From Gnetum montanum (lineage: Eukaryota; Streptophyta; Gnetopsida; Gnetales; Gnetaceae), in contig MNCI01035130.1 in NCBI GenBank assembly GCA_015680685.1, positions 663,403 to 727,402 on the forward strand: a stretch of 64,000 nt of DNA, given 5' to 3'. Both the position numbers and the translations under genes were made by a program. Every line of letters starts with the position of its first letter. Position 1 is the first letter of the stretch. The notes under the pieces were generated by a model. It saw only the letters and a list, made by a program, of their open reading frames with translations, was not told the origin of the DNA and searched no databases. Positions 8,749 through 21,767 of the stretch are shown here, piece after piece.

Positions 8749-9235
8749 TCAGTTGGCAAAGATACAAGGGGTTGGAAAATCAGAGAAGCAAAAGCATATT
8801 TCTGAGCATCAAAGCACTTAGCACTTTGGAGCAGAGATACAGAGAACAACGCTTTGGCAATCGTGGACATCATCACCTTACAGCTGAAGCAAAGTACAGT
8901 TCACTCTGAGCACCGGCGACAGGAGTAATCGTTCTGCTGAAAAGACTCTATCAATCAGAAACAATTGATCGGTAGACGTCAAAGCTTGGCCTGCCTTGCA
9001 TCTCAGCTTTAGCCCACGAGGTAGATCAGACTTCTGTTTAGACTGTTTGCTTGTTGTTTTGTGCTTGTTTCACATCCTATAATCGGGGATACCCCAGTGT
9101 AATTTCTCATACGAAATATACATTTTTAAGTCAAAGCGCAGATCTTGAAGCTACGAGCTTCTCTTATGTCAACCTCCTTTCATCGTGTTTAGCATTATCA
9201 CCGTTGCAATCCGTCTACATCGTTTTCCCCTCGTT

Positions 9236-9236
9236 N
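9236..9236. other. Single N at the Tat / A1 junction
   Basis: One undetermined base lies exactly where the CpG-rich Tat element meets the AT-rich A1 element. It may be a base-call problem or an assembly join, so adjacency of the two elements is not certain. Confidence 0.9.
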
Positions 9237-9289
9237 CAAGGCTGGAAACCTTATCATGAAGAGATCTAACTTGGGAAATTCCCTTATTT

Positions 9290-9660
9290 ACTTATAGATC
9301 GCTGGACATGAGCCATGCAAGGCTCTTCTTGATTCTAGTTCTAGTGTCAATTTCATCTCCTATGATATGTACAAGGCCTAGAACCTACCACCTCTCAAGA
9401 AGAGTAATATCTATTTGGAATTAGTAGACTAGTCAATTACTATCCCTTTGGGATTAGTAAAGGACATTGTGACTAAGTTTGTGGATGGTCATATCCTATC
9501 AATTTTTTGGTAATCCAAGTAGAAAACTACAAAGGCAACTTTCCCATCATTATTGGATGAGCATGCTTAAACATTGTTAATGCACGAATGGGCATCATGG
9601 ATCTCTCCTTGGAAATATCCAAGGAGATCGAATTTGGACAACTTGAGAAGAAGTAAGTTC
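9290..9660 (+). pseudogene. Retropepsin-like protease remnant (A1)
   Basis: The translation aligns to the protease of element A: CKALLDSSSSVNFISYDMYK, then NLPPLKKSNIYLELVD and TIPLGLVKDIVT. The catalytic DxG motif is degenerate (DSSSS). Internal stops and frame changes after 9500 make it non-functional. Confidence 0.75.
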
Positions 9661-9954
9661 CATGCATTATGTATAATGATAATAGGTGCAATTGCATGCA
9701 GAAAATTGGGTTCATTAAAAGTACAGAAATTAAAGCATGTAATCAATGTGCACATGAAACGAATATCCATTGGTGCCTCTACATAGTGGCTACAAAACAA
9801 GAGGGCACCCAGTGGCTGAAAACTAACTTTTACAGTAGAACACTATGCATGGAACCTATTGAGAGCATAACATGATTTTGTTGAGGGCATGGATGAACTT
9901 GAGTAAGTTCATCACCAACTCTTTGATGATGAAGTTGATGATACCTATTGGGGA

Positions 9955-11480
9955 GAGTTGGAAATCCCTGATAACTTCAAGTTAGAGCCCCTAGAATTAA
10001 AAACTCTACTAGCCAGCATGGAGTATGCATTTTTTTTTAAATGGTAAGCTAGTGACAATCAATGTAAATCTTTCTACTAAACAAAAAGACAAGTTGTTGA
10101 AGGTGGTCAACAAATGGTTAACAACCTTTGCATGGTCATATTCTGAATTGACCAGAATTGGTCCAAGGATATGCCAGCATCATATCTACACTGACCTAGC
10201 CATGAAGCCAAGAAAACAGTCATAGATGCAGTTGAATCTCAAGTTGAAACAGATTGTCAAAGAGAAAATAGAACAACTTCTCAAGGTAGGATTCATCTAT
10301 TCCATCGCGGATAGTGAGTGGGTTAGTCCACTCGTAATAGTGCTAAAGAAAGGTGGCAAGTGATGAGTCTACATTGACTTTACATCGACTTTACATTGTT
10401 AAATATGGTAACATTTAAAGATTAGTTTCCATTATCATTTGTGAACCAAGTGTTAGATACTATATCTAAGCATTACTATTATAGCTTCTTGGATGGTTAT
10501 AGTGTCTATAACCAAATCTAGCTTGTGTTAGAGGATTAGGACAAAATAACATTCACGAGTTCTTGGGGGACTTTTACATATTTTAAGATGTTGTTTGATC
10601 TGTGCAATGTTCCTGCAACATTTCAATGCCTAGTCCTTAGTATTTTTCAATAGTAGATTAGTAGCAGGGTAGAAGTCTTTATGGATGACTTCTCTACTTA
10701 TGGGGCTACATTTGAGCAAGCCTTGGATCGCCTTGAGCAAGTATTAAAAAGATGTCTTGAAACAAACCTTAGGCTCAATTCACAAAAAAGCCATTTAATG
10801 GTCTAGGAGGACATAGAAATAGGGCACAAAATTACTCAAGCAAGGATTGAGGTAGACTCGAAAAAGATAAGGTTCATTTAAGGAATCACATGCCAACTAA
10901 AGATAGTTAAAGACATCTGATCATTCCTTGGACACACTGGCTACTACTGACGATTTATAGAGAATTTCTTTAAGATTGTAAAGCTGTTGGTTGAGCTTAA
11001 AAAAAGGATACTCCATTCATTTAGACTAAGGAGTGTGAACATGCATTCCATCAACTAAAGGAAAAATTTATAGAAACTCCAATTCTATAGGCACCAGACT
11101 AGTCTAGATCATTTCATATAATGATGGATGCATCTAATTATGCATTGGGATCCATGCTTATAGAGTTGGATGATAACAAACATCCATATTACATCCACTG
11201 CATGAGACAAAGCATTGTGGATGCATAGTTGCATTACACCATAACTGATAAAGAATTAATGACAGTGATGTATGCTCCTGAAAAGTTTAGGCACTATGTG
11301 CTTGGCTATAAGGTATTTGTGCACATAGATCACAGTGCCATTTGCTTCCTAATGAACAAGCCAACGATGAGCCCCTATATCATATGGTGGTTTGTGATCT
11401 TGTAGGAATTTAATCTCAAAATGGTAAATCAAAAAGGAACTAAGAATGTGATTGTTGACCATCTCTCTAAGTTGAGATGG
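9955..11480 (+). pseudogene. RT-RNase H remnant (A1)
   Basis: Recognisable pieces include TFAWSYSELTRIGPRICQHH (10120-10180), an RT palm remnant around 10680 (VFMDDFSTYG), KSHLM and GHKIT near 10790-10840, and an RNase H start MMDASNYALGSML near 11120. Many TAG stops replace expected Gln and Trp codons. No single frame spans the domain. Confidence 0.82.
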
Positions 11481-11559
11481 AATAACAAAGAGGAGAAGAG
11501 CCTGCTCTTTGATCAATTTCTAGATGAATTCCTCTTTATATGAGTGATAAATGACCAAG

Positions 11560-12840
11560 TTAGTATAGAATCAAAATGGTATGATGGCATCCTCACTTAC
11601 ATTCTCACTCAAGAGATACCACAAGATCTAGACTTTAGGAAGAAACAATAGTTTCTTCATTAGGCTAAGTATTTCATGGAAATCAATGGACACCTTTACA
11701 AGGTGTGTGCTGATGGCTTGGTTCATTGGTGTGTCCTTGATGTTAATCAGTTATGCATTCTCTAGGATGCTCATGAAGGCCCTTACAGAGGCCACTATGC
11801 CAAGAAACACATAGCCATAAAAATATTGATGGCATGATACTATTGGCTTACAATCTTCAGGGATGCCCACTAGTTTGTCCAATCTTATGAATGCTGTCAA
11901 TGAGATGGTGGGATGATCACTTGAATGGAGGATCCTCAATAGTGTATCAAACCACTAGAGCTCTCTGAAATATGAAGCTAGACTTCATGGGTCCCATCAC
12001 ACCCATGTCTAATGGAAAGGCATACATCATCGTAGTTGCCGACTATTACACCAAATGGGTAGAAGCAGTAGCTATTACTGACTGTACATCATCCATTGTT
12101 GCTAGATTTGTACAACAACATATTGTAAATAGGTTTGGTGTGCCATGTGCACTAATTTTTGATAATGGAACCCATTTTATAAGTGCCACCTTTCGAAACT
12201 TGATGCAACACTTGAGAGTTGAACATGAATTAACAATACCCTATTTCCCCAAAGCCAATGGTCAAGCAAAAGTCACCAATAGGGAGATCACAAAGATCCT
12301 AATAAGGACTATAAGCAAATATAGGAGAGACTAGAGCACAAAACTCAATGATGCCCTCTAGGCCTACCACTTAACTTGAAAACTCCCTATATGCTATTGT
12401 CCCTATGAGCTAGTGTACGAAAAACTTCCAACACTTCCAATTCAATTCAAGCTCTGTACACTTTTAACAGCCTATGACTTGGACCTTGACTTGAGCCTAG
12501 CATAAAAAGAAAGATTAATCAGCCTAAATGTGCTAGATGCAAATTGACTAGTGGACCTATATTTGAATGAAGTGCACAAGGTATATAACAAGAAACATCA
12601 GGACCTCAGAATATAGAAAGTAAAATTTCCACTTGAAGATAAGGCTCTTTACTGGAGCCTTACACACATACCTTAGAGAACAAAGTTCCAAACATTGCGA
12701 TAGGACCTTATATAATTGATGAAACCTTTCCCTTTGGGGCCATGTTAATCTACAAACCTAAGAGCCCAAACAAAAAGTAGTTTGTCAACATTGAATAAGT
12801 GAAACCTTTCCTGGAGCCAAGACAAGCCAATACAACTACT
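11560..12840 (+). pseudogene. Integrase remnant (A1)
   Basis: The longest open piece (11972-12334) holds the catalytic core: LDFMGPITPMSNGKAYIIVV, then FGVPCALIFDNGTHF (second Asp) and PKANGQAKVTNREI, where the expected Glu of the D,D35E triad is replaced by Lys. Stops flank the piece on both sides. The C-terminal part continues to about 12830 in decayed form. Confidence 0.82.
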
Positions 12841-12859
12841 ATCTCATTAGATGGATAAC

Positions 12860-14767
12860 TATGCTCTATATTCTACATCTCTTCCCTTTTAACCTAGTTG
12901 TGGGGGAGATGGCCATTCATGCTAACCATACACATGGCTAATTAGTTTTTAGTTTTTAGTTTTACACATTTTTAATTTACACTTTATTGATTTTTTACCT
13001 CTTTTTGGTTTCTCATTCTATTGATTTTCTCAATTTTTCATTTTACAACATCATTAGTATGTTTTATCTTTCTTGAAAATTTTATACTTTCTTATATATT
13101 TTACTTTATTTTTATATGAATTTTTCATTATTTTTGCTAATAAAAGCGCTTTATGACCATAGGACATAGTGCCAATGTTGCTGCTTACTAATGGTGGTTT
13201 GTGTTTAATGTTTTGATTATTAATGTCTAGTTTCTATTTTTGAATTTTAATGTCCAATGACTAAGACATGATTTATTTTTCATGGAACAGGTAGTGAGTC
13301 CACGTCATCCACTCATTCACAAACTCTATGGTTTTTCTTGTTTTGGAAGTTTGAGGTCCCTTTCATTAAATAAAATTTTAATAAATTTATGACCTTGGTA
13401 GTTTTTGAAATTGGGAAGAATTCCAAGGTTTGCATAGGGAATGACTGCACGGGGACTTAATACTCTTTATACTCTTCTACTTGCTTAAGTGCATGAGTAT
13501 TTTCATAGACTTCTTATCGTTCCATGTCGACCAATAATAGGAAGTTAAATAAAGTCTTTGCAGGTGCGGTTCCCATCTAAAAAAAGAAAACATGATGGAA
13601 ATTCAAAGCACACCCTAGATAAATAAACTGGCTACAACCACTAGTTATGGGACTAGAAAGACATGTTACCCATGCCTACAGGTCCCCTCTAACTAAGGCT
13701 CTCTCTTACTTTCTGCTTCTCTTTTCTTCTCTTTATGGAATAGTGGTTGTTTTGTGGGAGCACTCTTGTGTCTTAAGGGGTTGGAATGATCTCAGAGTGG
13801 TGATGTGAAGTTGTTGAAAGTGATTGGTTTTGATCTAGACTAAGGATGGATCTTCTCGGGTCATTTTAAATACAAACTCCATAAGGAACTTCTTATGACC
13901 TCAATTCAGGATTCCATCCCACCTCCATCATCCATCTATGTTGCCTATAACTCACCTCACTATCGGTTTCCATGTTATAATTGATGTCTTAGTTTGATGT
14001 GTTGGAATTCTTAGATAGATTCTTTCTGGTTGATCCTTAACTTATGTTAACCATTAATCCACTGTGGGGCCCACGGACTCCTTAGTTAAGGTTATGTAAG
14101 GGAAAAAAGGACATGTGCCTGCTATGGGGAGGACCCACTTGCATATCTCTTAGTTTGGATAGTTAATCTCTTTACCTTGGACATTATTGCAATCATAATT
14201 TTCATGTGCCCCATTGTGCATCCAACAATGTGCTTCTTAAAATTTCATAAAACTTCATTCTCCAATTATTTTCTCATTTTTTTGAATTTTGTAGACTCCA
14301 ACACACACTTCTACTATTTTCATCATGTTCATGACTTTTTGGAATTCCATCTAACAACCATTTTACTTAAAAACTCCTTATATTTTCAAAGTTTCCTAAT
14401 GTTAATGGTGGTCAATAAAAACATATAAACACCATTGAACACTTTGAAATTTTTATCATTTTCTTCATAATAAGAGAGGATTTTTTGTCATTTTTATAGC
14501 CCAAAACCTTCTAGAGCCCATAAATTTTTGATTATTTGTCCAAAGCACTCAGTTCTTCGATCCTACAGCTACCAAAAGTAAGCTCTTCATCGTGGGGGTT
14601 GTAAACCTTAAGGTTTCTGATGAGATTTTTTTTGAAAAATTTTCTAACTCCCCCAAAGGGTTAATGAATATAATGATATTAAACTAAAAATTTTTGAGAG
14701 TTTGACCCTTCCAACATCCTCCAGTATGTCTATAATCACTTATTAATATTAAGATACAAATAATCTA
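12860..14767 (+). other. Post-integrase spacer of A1
   Basis: Long AT-rich spacer that aligns with 41830-43240 of element A, for example ATCCACTCATTC at about 13308 and 42138. No coding frame is recognised. It separates pol from the additional frame that follows. Confidence 0.55.
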
Positions 14768-17600
14768 ATGATTAAAATGGATCAAATTAGCCATAATCAC
14801 AACTTAGCTAGGTCTAACCTTTCTAACGAGATAAGGTATCCAAATTGTTTCATATTACATAATAATTATAGATGGCACCAAGACCAAAATGAGTGTAGGA
14901 GGAAGGACCATCTCAACAAAGGGAGAAATGATCTAGAGCTAGAAGGGGCCAACAAGAAAAAGCCTAGAAACAAGCAAAAGAAACCCATGCAACGGGACCT
15001 CTTTGAGAGGAGTTGAAAGTGGAATCTATTCGATAGGTTCCCTAGGAAGAGGCTACAATAGAATAATAATTTTGAGGAGAGGCACTAGGGTCCATATTAA
15101 GACTTGAAGTCATACTAACAAAAGCCTACCTTAACACAATTAGACCCTGTGATGTCCAACGCTAAGTTTTGTAGCAACTAAACTTTGAGCCATTCTTAGA
15201 GCATGTTCTAGTGGAGGTAAAGACAAAATTGAAAACCTCTTCTATGTGGTCGATCATCACTTCTAATGGGGAGTGGTACATGGGAGAGATGTACCTCTTC
15301 TAGAACAATATAAGGGAAGGCTCCATTAAGAAGATCACAGATATTTAGGTGGCCTACTCAATTGAAGTCATTACGTAGGCCCTTGGGTTACCTAATTTTG
15401 GAAAACAACTGATAAAGTTGTATATGTAAGCTAAGCTAGAGGTGAAAAAGGAGTGAACTCAGTGGTGTTATGGGGTTGACCATAAGGATTTTGGTGTGCT
15501 CACACTGACAAAGCGTGTATACTTCAAGATAGTGGCCTATCACCTTAATCTGATGGTGAGGTCCATTAAGGTCACTACCTTCGCCACCTGAGCATGCACT
15601 GCTCTAAGAAAGAAATATCTAGAAAGCCTTCCATAGTTAATCTATTTAGAGATAGAAAGGCATTTCAAAGAGAACGAATGTGGAAGAAAAACCTTACCCT
15701 TCCCATGCCTTATCAAAAAAATTTTCAAAAGGGCAAGGATAATCCACTACACAAATGACAAAATTAGGCATACACTTGTTACCTCTTGGTCAGAAATGAT
15801 GAAGGACAAGATGCCTACTATATCTAAGGAAGAGGAGTAGCAACCAACACCTCCACCACCTACTTAAGAAATAATGCTAGAAGCCCATGCTACCATTGAG
15901 CACCTGCAAAAAATCTAAGAGTAGCTATTGCAACAGTAGGAGTAGCATGCTAGAACAAGTTGTGGAGATCCAGTTGTATATTAACCTGCGATGAGTCACC
16001 TTAATGAAGTGGATTGAGCAATTAGTTATATGGAGGGAGGTGGATGAATATTTTAGGCCCAATGAATGCATTTGCCTATGAGATTGAATCCTAGTGTCCA
16101 AGAGGTGATGGTGTCTCTTTCTCAACATCATCTATTCTTAGAAATCTTTGGGATTGTTGCCTCCTTTGGTGCACTTGGAGGAGGGCGAGGAAGCAACTAT
16201 ACTAGTGATGTAGCACCTAGGGCAAGAGATAGCTACGGAAGTGATTGTTGATAGGATCACTAATGCACTTAACACATCTACAGTGTCTATACCAAACATT
16301 TTTGCACTTAAAAGATGTGCAAATATCCCTAAAAAATTTTAACAGAAGATTGATTGTAGGCCAACATAAATAGTTTTTGGACCAATTGGTGGGGATTGGG
16401 AAACTGATTCCAGACATCTTTGATTTTTTAGGTAACATTATTGCAATCTAGTCAGAGTTGCTTGAAGTAAAGGGAAAATATATCATCTTGGAAGGACAAC
16501 CGCTTGTCCATGGAGGTTGCTAAATTACATGCCTACTTTGCTGACCTCACACTCCTTAACCCTGCAATAACAGGAGATGAAGCTTTTCAGTATCGTCAGG
16601 AATTATTAAAACAAGTTTAGGAGGGAATGGTGAAATCTATCTTTAACCAGTCCATAGGCAAAGTAAAGACCTATTCAATTCAAAAGGACATGGTTTAGAC
16701 ATGCCAAGAAACTAAAATACTAATTGTAGAAACCATTGCTTGCAAAATGTAGATGCACAAAAAGAATAGATGCAAGAATTCATCTATCAATAATAGGAGT
16801 AGCTAGTTAGAGTGAGCATGGAATTAAGAAAATTATTAGTGGAGAATCACAATCTATCTATGGAGGGAGTCTATGCCTTATACTAGAAATCTACCATTGA
16901 AATTTCCACCTGGAAAAATGAAGCTCTCAAATTTGAGAGAGTCAAGAATCACTATAGAGACTAGGTTGGCCTATAGAAGGAGGTGAATGAGAAACATATC
17001 CAAGTGGCTAAGGCAAAAATAAATTAGATCCTCCAGCAACTCTAGTAAGGAAGAGAAGTGTGGTAGCCTATCATTGATGGGATAGATGGCTATAACAAAG
17101 TAGGAATCCACATGAAGGAGTTGCAAATCAAAAAAATGACAGAATATATGGAACTGGCCAATCTTTAATGACTGCTAGACAATCATGGTCAAAACTTGAA
17201 AAATAGGTGGCCAACCCATACTTACTGTATGAGATCGAGTTCAAGCATTACAAGGACACCAAGCAAAAGCTTGAGATGGAAAATGCTAAACTCGAAGTTC
17301 TCAAGGCATGATTCATTGATCAACGATCAATTGTCAAGAATCTAGTTAAGAGAATGAATGATTACCAAGAGCTACAAAATGCAACGTTCAACATCAAGTG
17401 CAACCAATTCACTGCTTAGTTTATCAATGCTAAGGAGTTGTTTCTAGAAATTCCTTGTCCTTGGGATGTGCCCATTGTATCCCAGATTGGTGAAGCTGTG
17501 TGGATTGTGCATGATCCTAGGAGTAAGGAGGAGAAAATGAAAGCATTAATAGATGCTTTCCATTTACCATCAAAAGTTGTAGGAGTAGCTGGACAGCCAT
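14768..17600 (+). pseudogene. Additional post-integrase reading frame, decayed (A1)
   Basis: Pieces of a protein can be read despite many TAG stops: a basic start (KKKPRNKQKKPMQRDLFERS), a middle part with SIKKITDI then ALGLPNFGKQLIKLY, and a long coiled-coil-like region between about 16750 and 17400 (KEVNEKHIQVAKAKIN). Athila-type elements often carry an extra frame between integrase and the 3' LTR. The 'ALGLP-G' segment resembles the plant-mobile-domain-like signature. Element A has lost nearly all of this region. Function unknown. Confidence 0.5.
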
Positions 17601-17905
17601 AATAGCCTCAATTTTTGCATGTGCCTAAAGCTGAAGAAGGTCTCTCGAGCCTCAAGAGCCTTCATTGCTTAGGACCATGTGATCTTTTCAATTATCTTTA
17701 TGCCATTAGAGGACGTGTTTTTCGATTTTTGTTTGGTGTTCAATTTTGTGTTGTAAACACCACAAGTTGTAATTTTGTTGATGTGTACACTTGGGCACTC
17801 AGTTTTATCATGTAGTTTTTTTGAGTCATGTGCTAGTCAATAATCTCATACCTTTCCAATTTTGTAAAAAAATCAAGGATGCGTTTTCATTTAGTCATGG
17901 GGTTA

Positions 17906-18806
17906 TGATGAGTCATGGATTGGCCATGTCGACAAGGCCTCATCCACTAGGCCACATCAAATTGACCCTATCGATGCATCATTTGATGCATTGACGTGGC
18001 CCCATCAACGTAGGGTCTATTCTTGCTTAGAAATATGTGCCAAACCATCGTGTTTAAGAATCATCTTCTCATAGTTGTTGGAAAGCTCTTGCAGTTTTTA
18101 TATTCAAAAGTTAGAATATTTTTCTGAGTGCCCATAGTAAGAGTCATTGAGTGTATAGATCTTTATTTGAGCACTGTTGTACTTGAGCATGATAGTGTGT
18201 GTAGTAATAAATATGAGTTTCTTGATAAACCTTGTAGCATTATGGATAGCTTAAATATTTTATTCATGCATTTAATATTTTCAGTTATTTATTCAATGTT
18301 CCTCAGTAATTAAGTTAATTAAGTAATTAAGCGAGATAAGCTAAATAGCAATTAATTAAACACATAAGTACGACCACTTTGAGCATGTGTATGATGTTTG
18401 GTAATGCTAGCAACACTTAACACTTGATAACCTAGCAACGTTATATGTGTTCAGGATGTGTATAGCAAGTGGGTTTGGATACTTATGGTAGGACTAGTTA
18501 AACAATAGTGAGCCCCTTAGATTAAAGTATATATTAAATTAATTTATTCTTTATCCTATTTATTTAAACACCAAAAAATCATAAAGTATAAAATGATAAA
18601 AATCATGTGCCTTAATTACACTTTAACCATACCCTTTAGATTCACAAGTGTAGTTGGGAAGACAATAAACGTTCACAATGCCTAGTATACTTCCTAGAGG
18701 ACTAGTGCATTGGAAAGCTATAGAGTCTACAAAATTCGACTGAATCATGCATGAATGCTTTGTAATTTGTATGGTTGAGCATTGGGGTACCTTTCATTGT
18801 TCATCA
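17906..18806 (+). repeat. 3' LTR of A1 (901 bp)
   Basis: It begins TGATGAGTC and ends TTCATCA, matching the termini of the element A LTRs (TGATGA...TCATCA), and is preceded by the same purine tract (CATGGGGTTA). Shared internal blocks include the segment around GTAATAAATATGAG (possible polyadenylation signal) and GTATGGTTGAG near the end. No partner LTR is present on the left. Confidence 0.85.
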
Positions 18807-21201
18807 ACCAATGATGATTTTGATCATGCAATGGATGTCATGTGGTTATGTGATAAATTAGAATGATGTACATTTGGTGTTACTCCAATTCTCATGATAT
18901 GCAAAAAGTAATAAAAATTATATCAATGATGTAGAAATCATGTAAGACTTTATAAAAATTGAAATATGGAGAAATGAGCCCTCAAGGAGGAAAGAAAATT
19001 CAAAAAAGAAGAATAAAAGATAAAAAGGAGAGAATATGAACGAGGAAGAAGAAGAAAAGTCAAAGTATACCCCTATTATTACTTGGCATCCATCTCTCAA
19101 TTAGGATCACATAAGAATACACAATAGCATAGGTGTTTCATCTCACATTTGTTGGAACCACTTTAAAGCTTAGTATATTTTGGAGATGTGTTGGAAAGAT
19201 ATGGATCACCTAATCCTCATCTAACCTTCATTTCACCTCCTCATGAAGATATAATTTTTAGTGACATTAGTAGCCAATCTTACTCTATTAATGGATTAAA
19301 TAACATAACCAGTGTTCAACAAAGCATTTCAAAAAGCTATATATGAAGGTATTTGACATTGTATCATTATCTTTAACTAATCAAGAGAATAATTATTCAA
19401 GAGAAGAGAAGAGAAGTGGTGAGGACCCTAATGCTCCAAGACCAAAATTGAAAGCACAATTCTCAACTTGCAAGAAAAATTGAAATAAGAAGAAAAAAAG
19501 CTCTTTATTCTTATAAAAATCTTGATAGAATTACAATGATGGAAGAAACTTGCCTAAGGATAGATAAGGGCTCAAGAGAATCACACTCACAACTCATCAT
19601 ATAATGCTTAAGTCATAATGGTTGAAAGCCTTGCAACCTAGAGATCTAATGGAAGCTTAATTAGAGCTCAACTATTTCTCAAGACTTTCACTCGATCTCT
19701 CATATAATTCACTCCTCTCCTCTTCTCTTCTCTTACTCAATTGAAGGCTTGGATATCTTTTATAGCTTCTTTCAAGTGCCCCTTCATGTTTCCTTTTATT
19801 TTGAATTCAAATTAAAGTCTATTGGAATCTATACAAGATGTCTTAGAGAAGCCTAAGATGTCTTTCTAGAAACAAACTCATCTTAGAGGAGGTGTCTTGT
19901 GAGTATGAGACAAGTCTTGCATGAGACATCTTGGAAAGACAAGAGATGTTTCTCTTAAGTTATCAACAATCTCAGGAGATTTCTTGGCCTACTTGGAGAT
20001 GTCTTGGCTAGCCTTGAGACATCCTAATGGAGAGAATTTTCAAGGATGAAAGCTCTTCCTAAAAGTTCCACAAGTGGAATGCACTTTCCATTTGCCTTCT
20101 CTTGCCTTTTGAACAACAAAACAACATAAAAATACAAAAAAAATAAAATAAAGAAACAAACAACATACACTAAAACATAGTTGAGGATGGTACATGGGCT
20201 AGGTGATGTCCTCATTAAGAAGAAAGAATAAAGAACAAAGAGAGTAAACAAAGGAGAGAACTCTCTAAGAGATGAAGTGTTCTCTTAAGCACTTCCACTT
20301 CTAATCTTGTTTTCATATGAAAGAATGTGAGGAACTCCTACATCATTTTGAAGTTGAGTAAGAGTTCTCATGAAAGTACCTTTTCAAAAGGCATCACTTG
20401 ATGCATCATGTTATTTAATTAATAGAAATGGGTGAAGTTATGTTTTACCTCCATTTCATATTTATTGCTCTATCTAGTTTCAATATTTTTGCTTTGTTTC
20501 TAGTTGAATATGGATGAATGAATATCTTACTTTCAAGTTTGTCAAGATATACAAAATACAAAATAGTAGTTTCATTAATTTCAAAATCTTAGTCATATTA
20601 GTTATATAATTTAGTATCAATATTTTAAAAATTTTATTATTTTAGAATTATTTTAAATTTCATTTTAAGTTATTAAGAAAACCCATCAAAAGGGATACTT
20701 GCAAGCTTAGGTCCCATAAAATCAAGAGTCCATTACTCCTTTCTCTCAAATTATCCATGTAGATATGATCCATGCAAGCTTAAGATAAGAATAAGTAGAG
20801 GTACTTCATTATCACTAAATATCAACTATGGACTTACCAAAATAAATCCCACACCTTAAAAATATGTGGGGTTTCTTCAAAATTCCACCATTCTAGGCTT
20901 CTTATGTTTGATGTAGGCCATGGCAATAAAATCTTGGCAGGAGAAATAAAGATAGGCTAAACCATGTAAGTTTCATTTAATTTAAGTTTTAGGAAATTAT
21001 CTCTAGTAAGATTGCAAGTCATGTCATTCTTGTAGTATCGTCACATCTTGTTGACATCAACCATCGAATTTTTAGGTAGCACCATGAGTTGTGGTTGGAC
21101 TTGTGATGACCTTGTGTTCAACAAAAAAGTAAACATCTCTTGTTCATAGCACACTATTGGTCAAATCATAAGCACCACCCTTGAAATTTCCAATTGAGCA
21201 C
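18807..21201. other. Repeat-derived DNA without recognised gene
   Basis: AT-rich DNA between A1 and the 108-bp tandem repeat. Open frames are short and carry no recognised domain. An LTR-like segment is listed separately at 19310-20410. Confidence 0.5.
19310..20410 (-). repeat. LTR-like segment with GATGTCTT/AAGACATC motifs
   Basis: It shares with the solo LTR at 59092-60125 a cluster of GATGTCTT and AGACATC motifs (about 19830-20010) and, read on the minus strand, a TATA-like GCTATAAAAG near 19757. AT-rich flanks form an interrupted inverted repeat (TTAAATAACAT at about 19296 and its complement near 20408). LTR edges were not established. Confidence 0.35.
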
Positions 21202-21525
21202 AACTAATAACACATGGCATATATGAGATTATCTTATGTCACAATCATGACATCCCTAAAATTGTGGCCAATCCACATTGCACTAATGTTGGTATTGTGA
21301 CTAGAAGAAAACTAATAACACTTGACATTTAGGAGATTATCTTGTGCTACAATCATGACATCCTAAAATCATGGCCAATCCACATTTCATTAATGTTGGT
21401 ATTATAACTTGAAGAAAACTAATAACACATGACATATATGAGGTTGTCTTGTGCAATAATCATGACATCCCCAAAATCATGGCTAATCCACATTGTACTA
21501 ATTTTGGTATTGTGACTAGAAGAAA
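21202..21525. repeat. Three-unit 108-bp tandem repeat
   Basis: Units begin AACTAATAACAC at 21202, 21310 and 21417 and each contains CAATCATGACATCC or a near match, followed by AATCCACATT and ending GAAGAAA. The units differ by scattered C/T and G/A changes. No coding potential seen. Confidence 0.85.
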
Positions 21526-21767
21526 AATATTATTTTAGTTCATTACGAGTCATGATGGAACTACATCACCTACAACCTTTCTTGTATGCACTACAATTTT
21601 CTTGGCCCTTGCATCACATTTGCACTTATGCTCCACATTTAGTGGAAATTGCGATCCAATCATAGTTACTAGTTGTGACCATTTTTGGTCTTTATTTAAC
21701 AACCAACATGATCCATGTCAAAGTCATGGTCAACATTCACTCAAAGAATAACACCATTGTTAGACTA

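Larger units (their letters stand above)
1..9235 (+). mobile_element. Tat-type Ty3/gypsy LTR retrotransposon, 5' end outside window
   Basis: The block has a visibly higher GC and CpG content than everything to its right. It contains an uninterrupted pol frame with two RNase H domains in series followed by an integrase without chromodomain; that order is the mark of the plant Tat/Ogre lineage. A tandem-repeat array directly after pol is also a known habit of Tat elements. A TATA-bearing LTR-like segment closes the right side. The left LTR, primer site, gag and protease are not seen; they may lie left of the window or be missing. The intact pol suggests recent insertion. The right junction lies close to a single N at 9236. 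Confidence 0.78.
8130..9235 (+). repeat. Probable 3' LTR of the Tat element (edges unresolved)
   Basis: The segment lies between the 3' untranslated region and the start of the next element, contains a TATA box and the hairpin array, and remains CpG-rich to its end. The matching left LTR is outside the window, so the edges rest on position alone; the right edge falls at the N at 9236 (followed by CA). Confidence 0.4.
9270..18806 (+). mobile_element. Decayed Athila-like Ty3/gypsy element, copy A1
   Basis: From about 9270 the sequence aligns domain by domain with element A (34940-44541): protease, RT, RNase H, integrase, a long 3' spacer and an LTR of the same family. Its 5' LTR and gag are missing, probably replaced by the Tat insertion or lost at the N at 9236. 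Every coding block holds multiple stops, mostly TAG or TAA where relatives have CAG, CAA or TGG. Confidence 0.85.

Noticed and set aside
19290-20430. DNA transposon bounded by inverted repeats TTAAATAACAT
   Set aside because: The repeat is short, AT-rich and needs a 3-base indel; the interior looks LTR-like and no target duplication was found.
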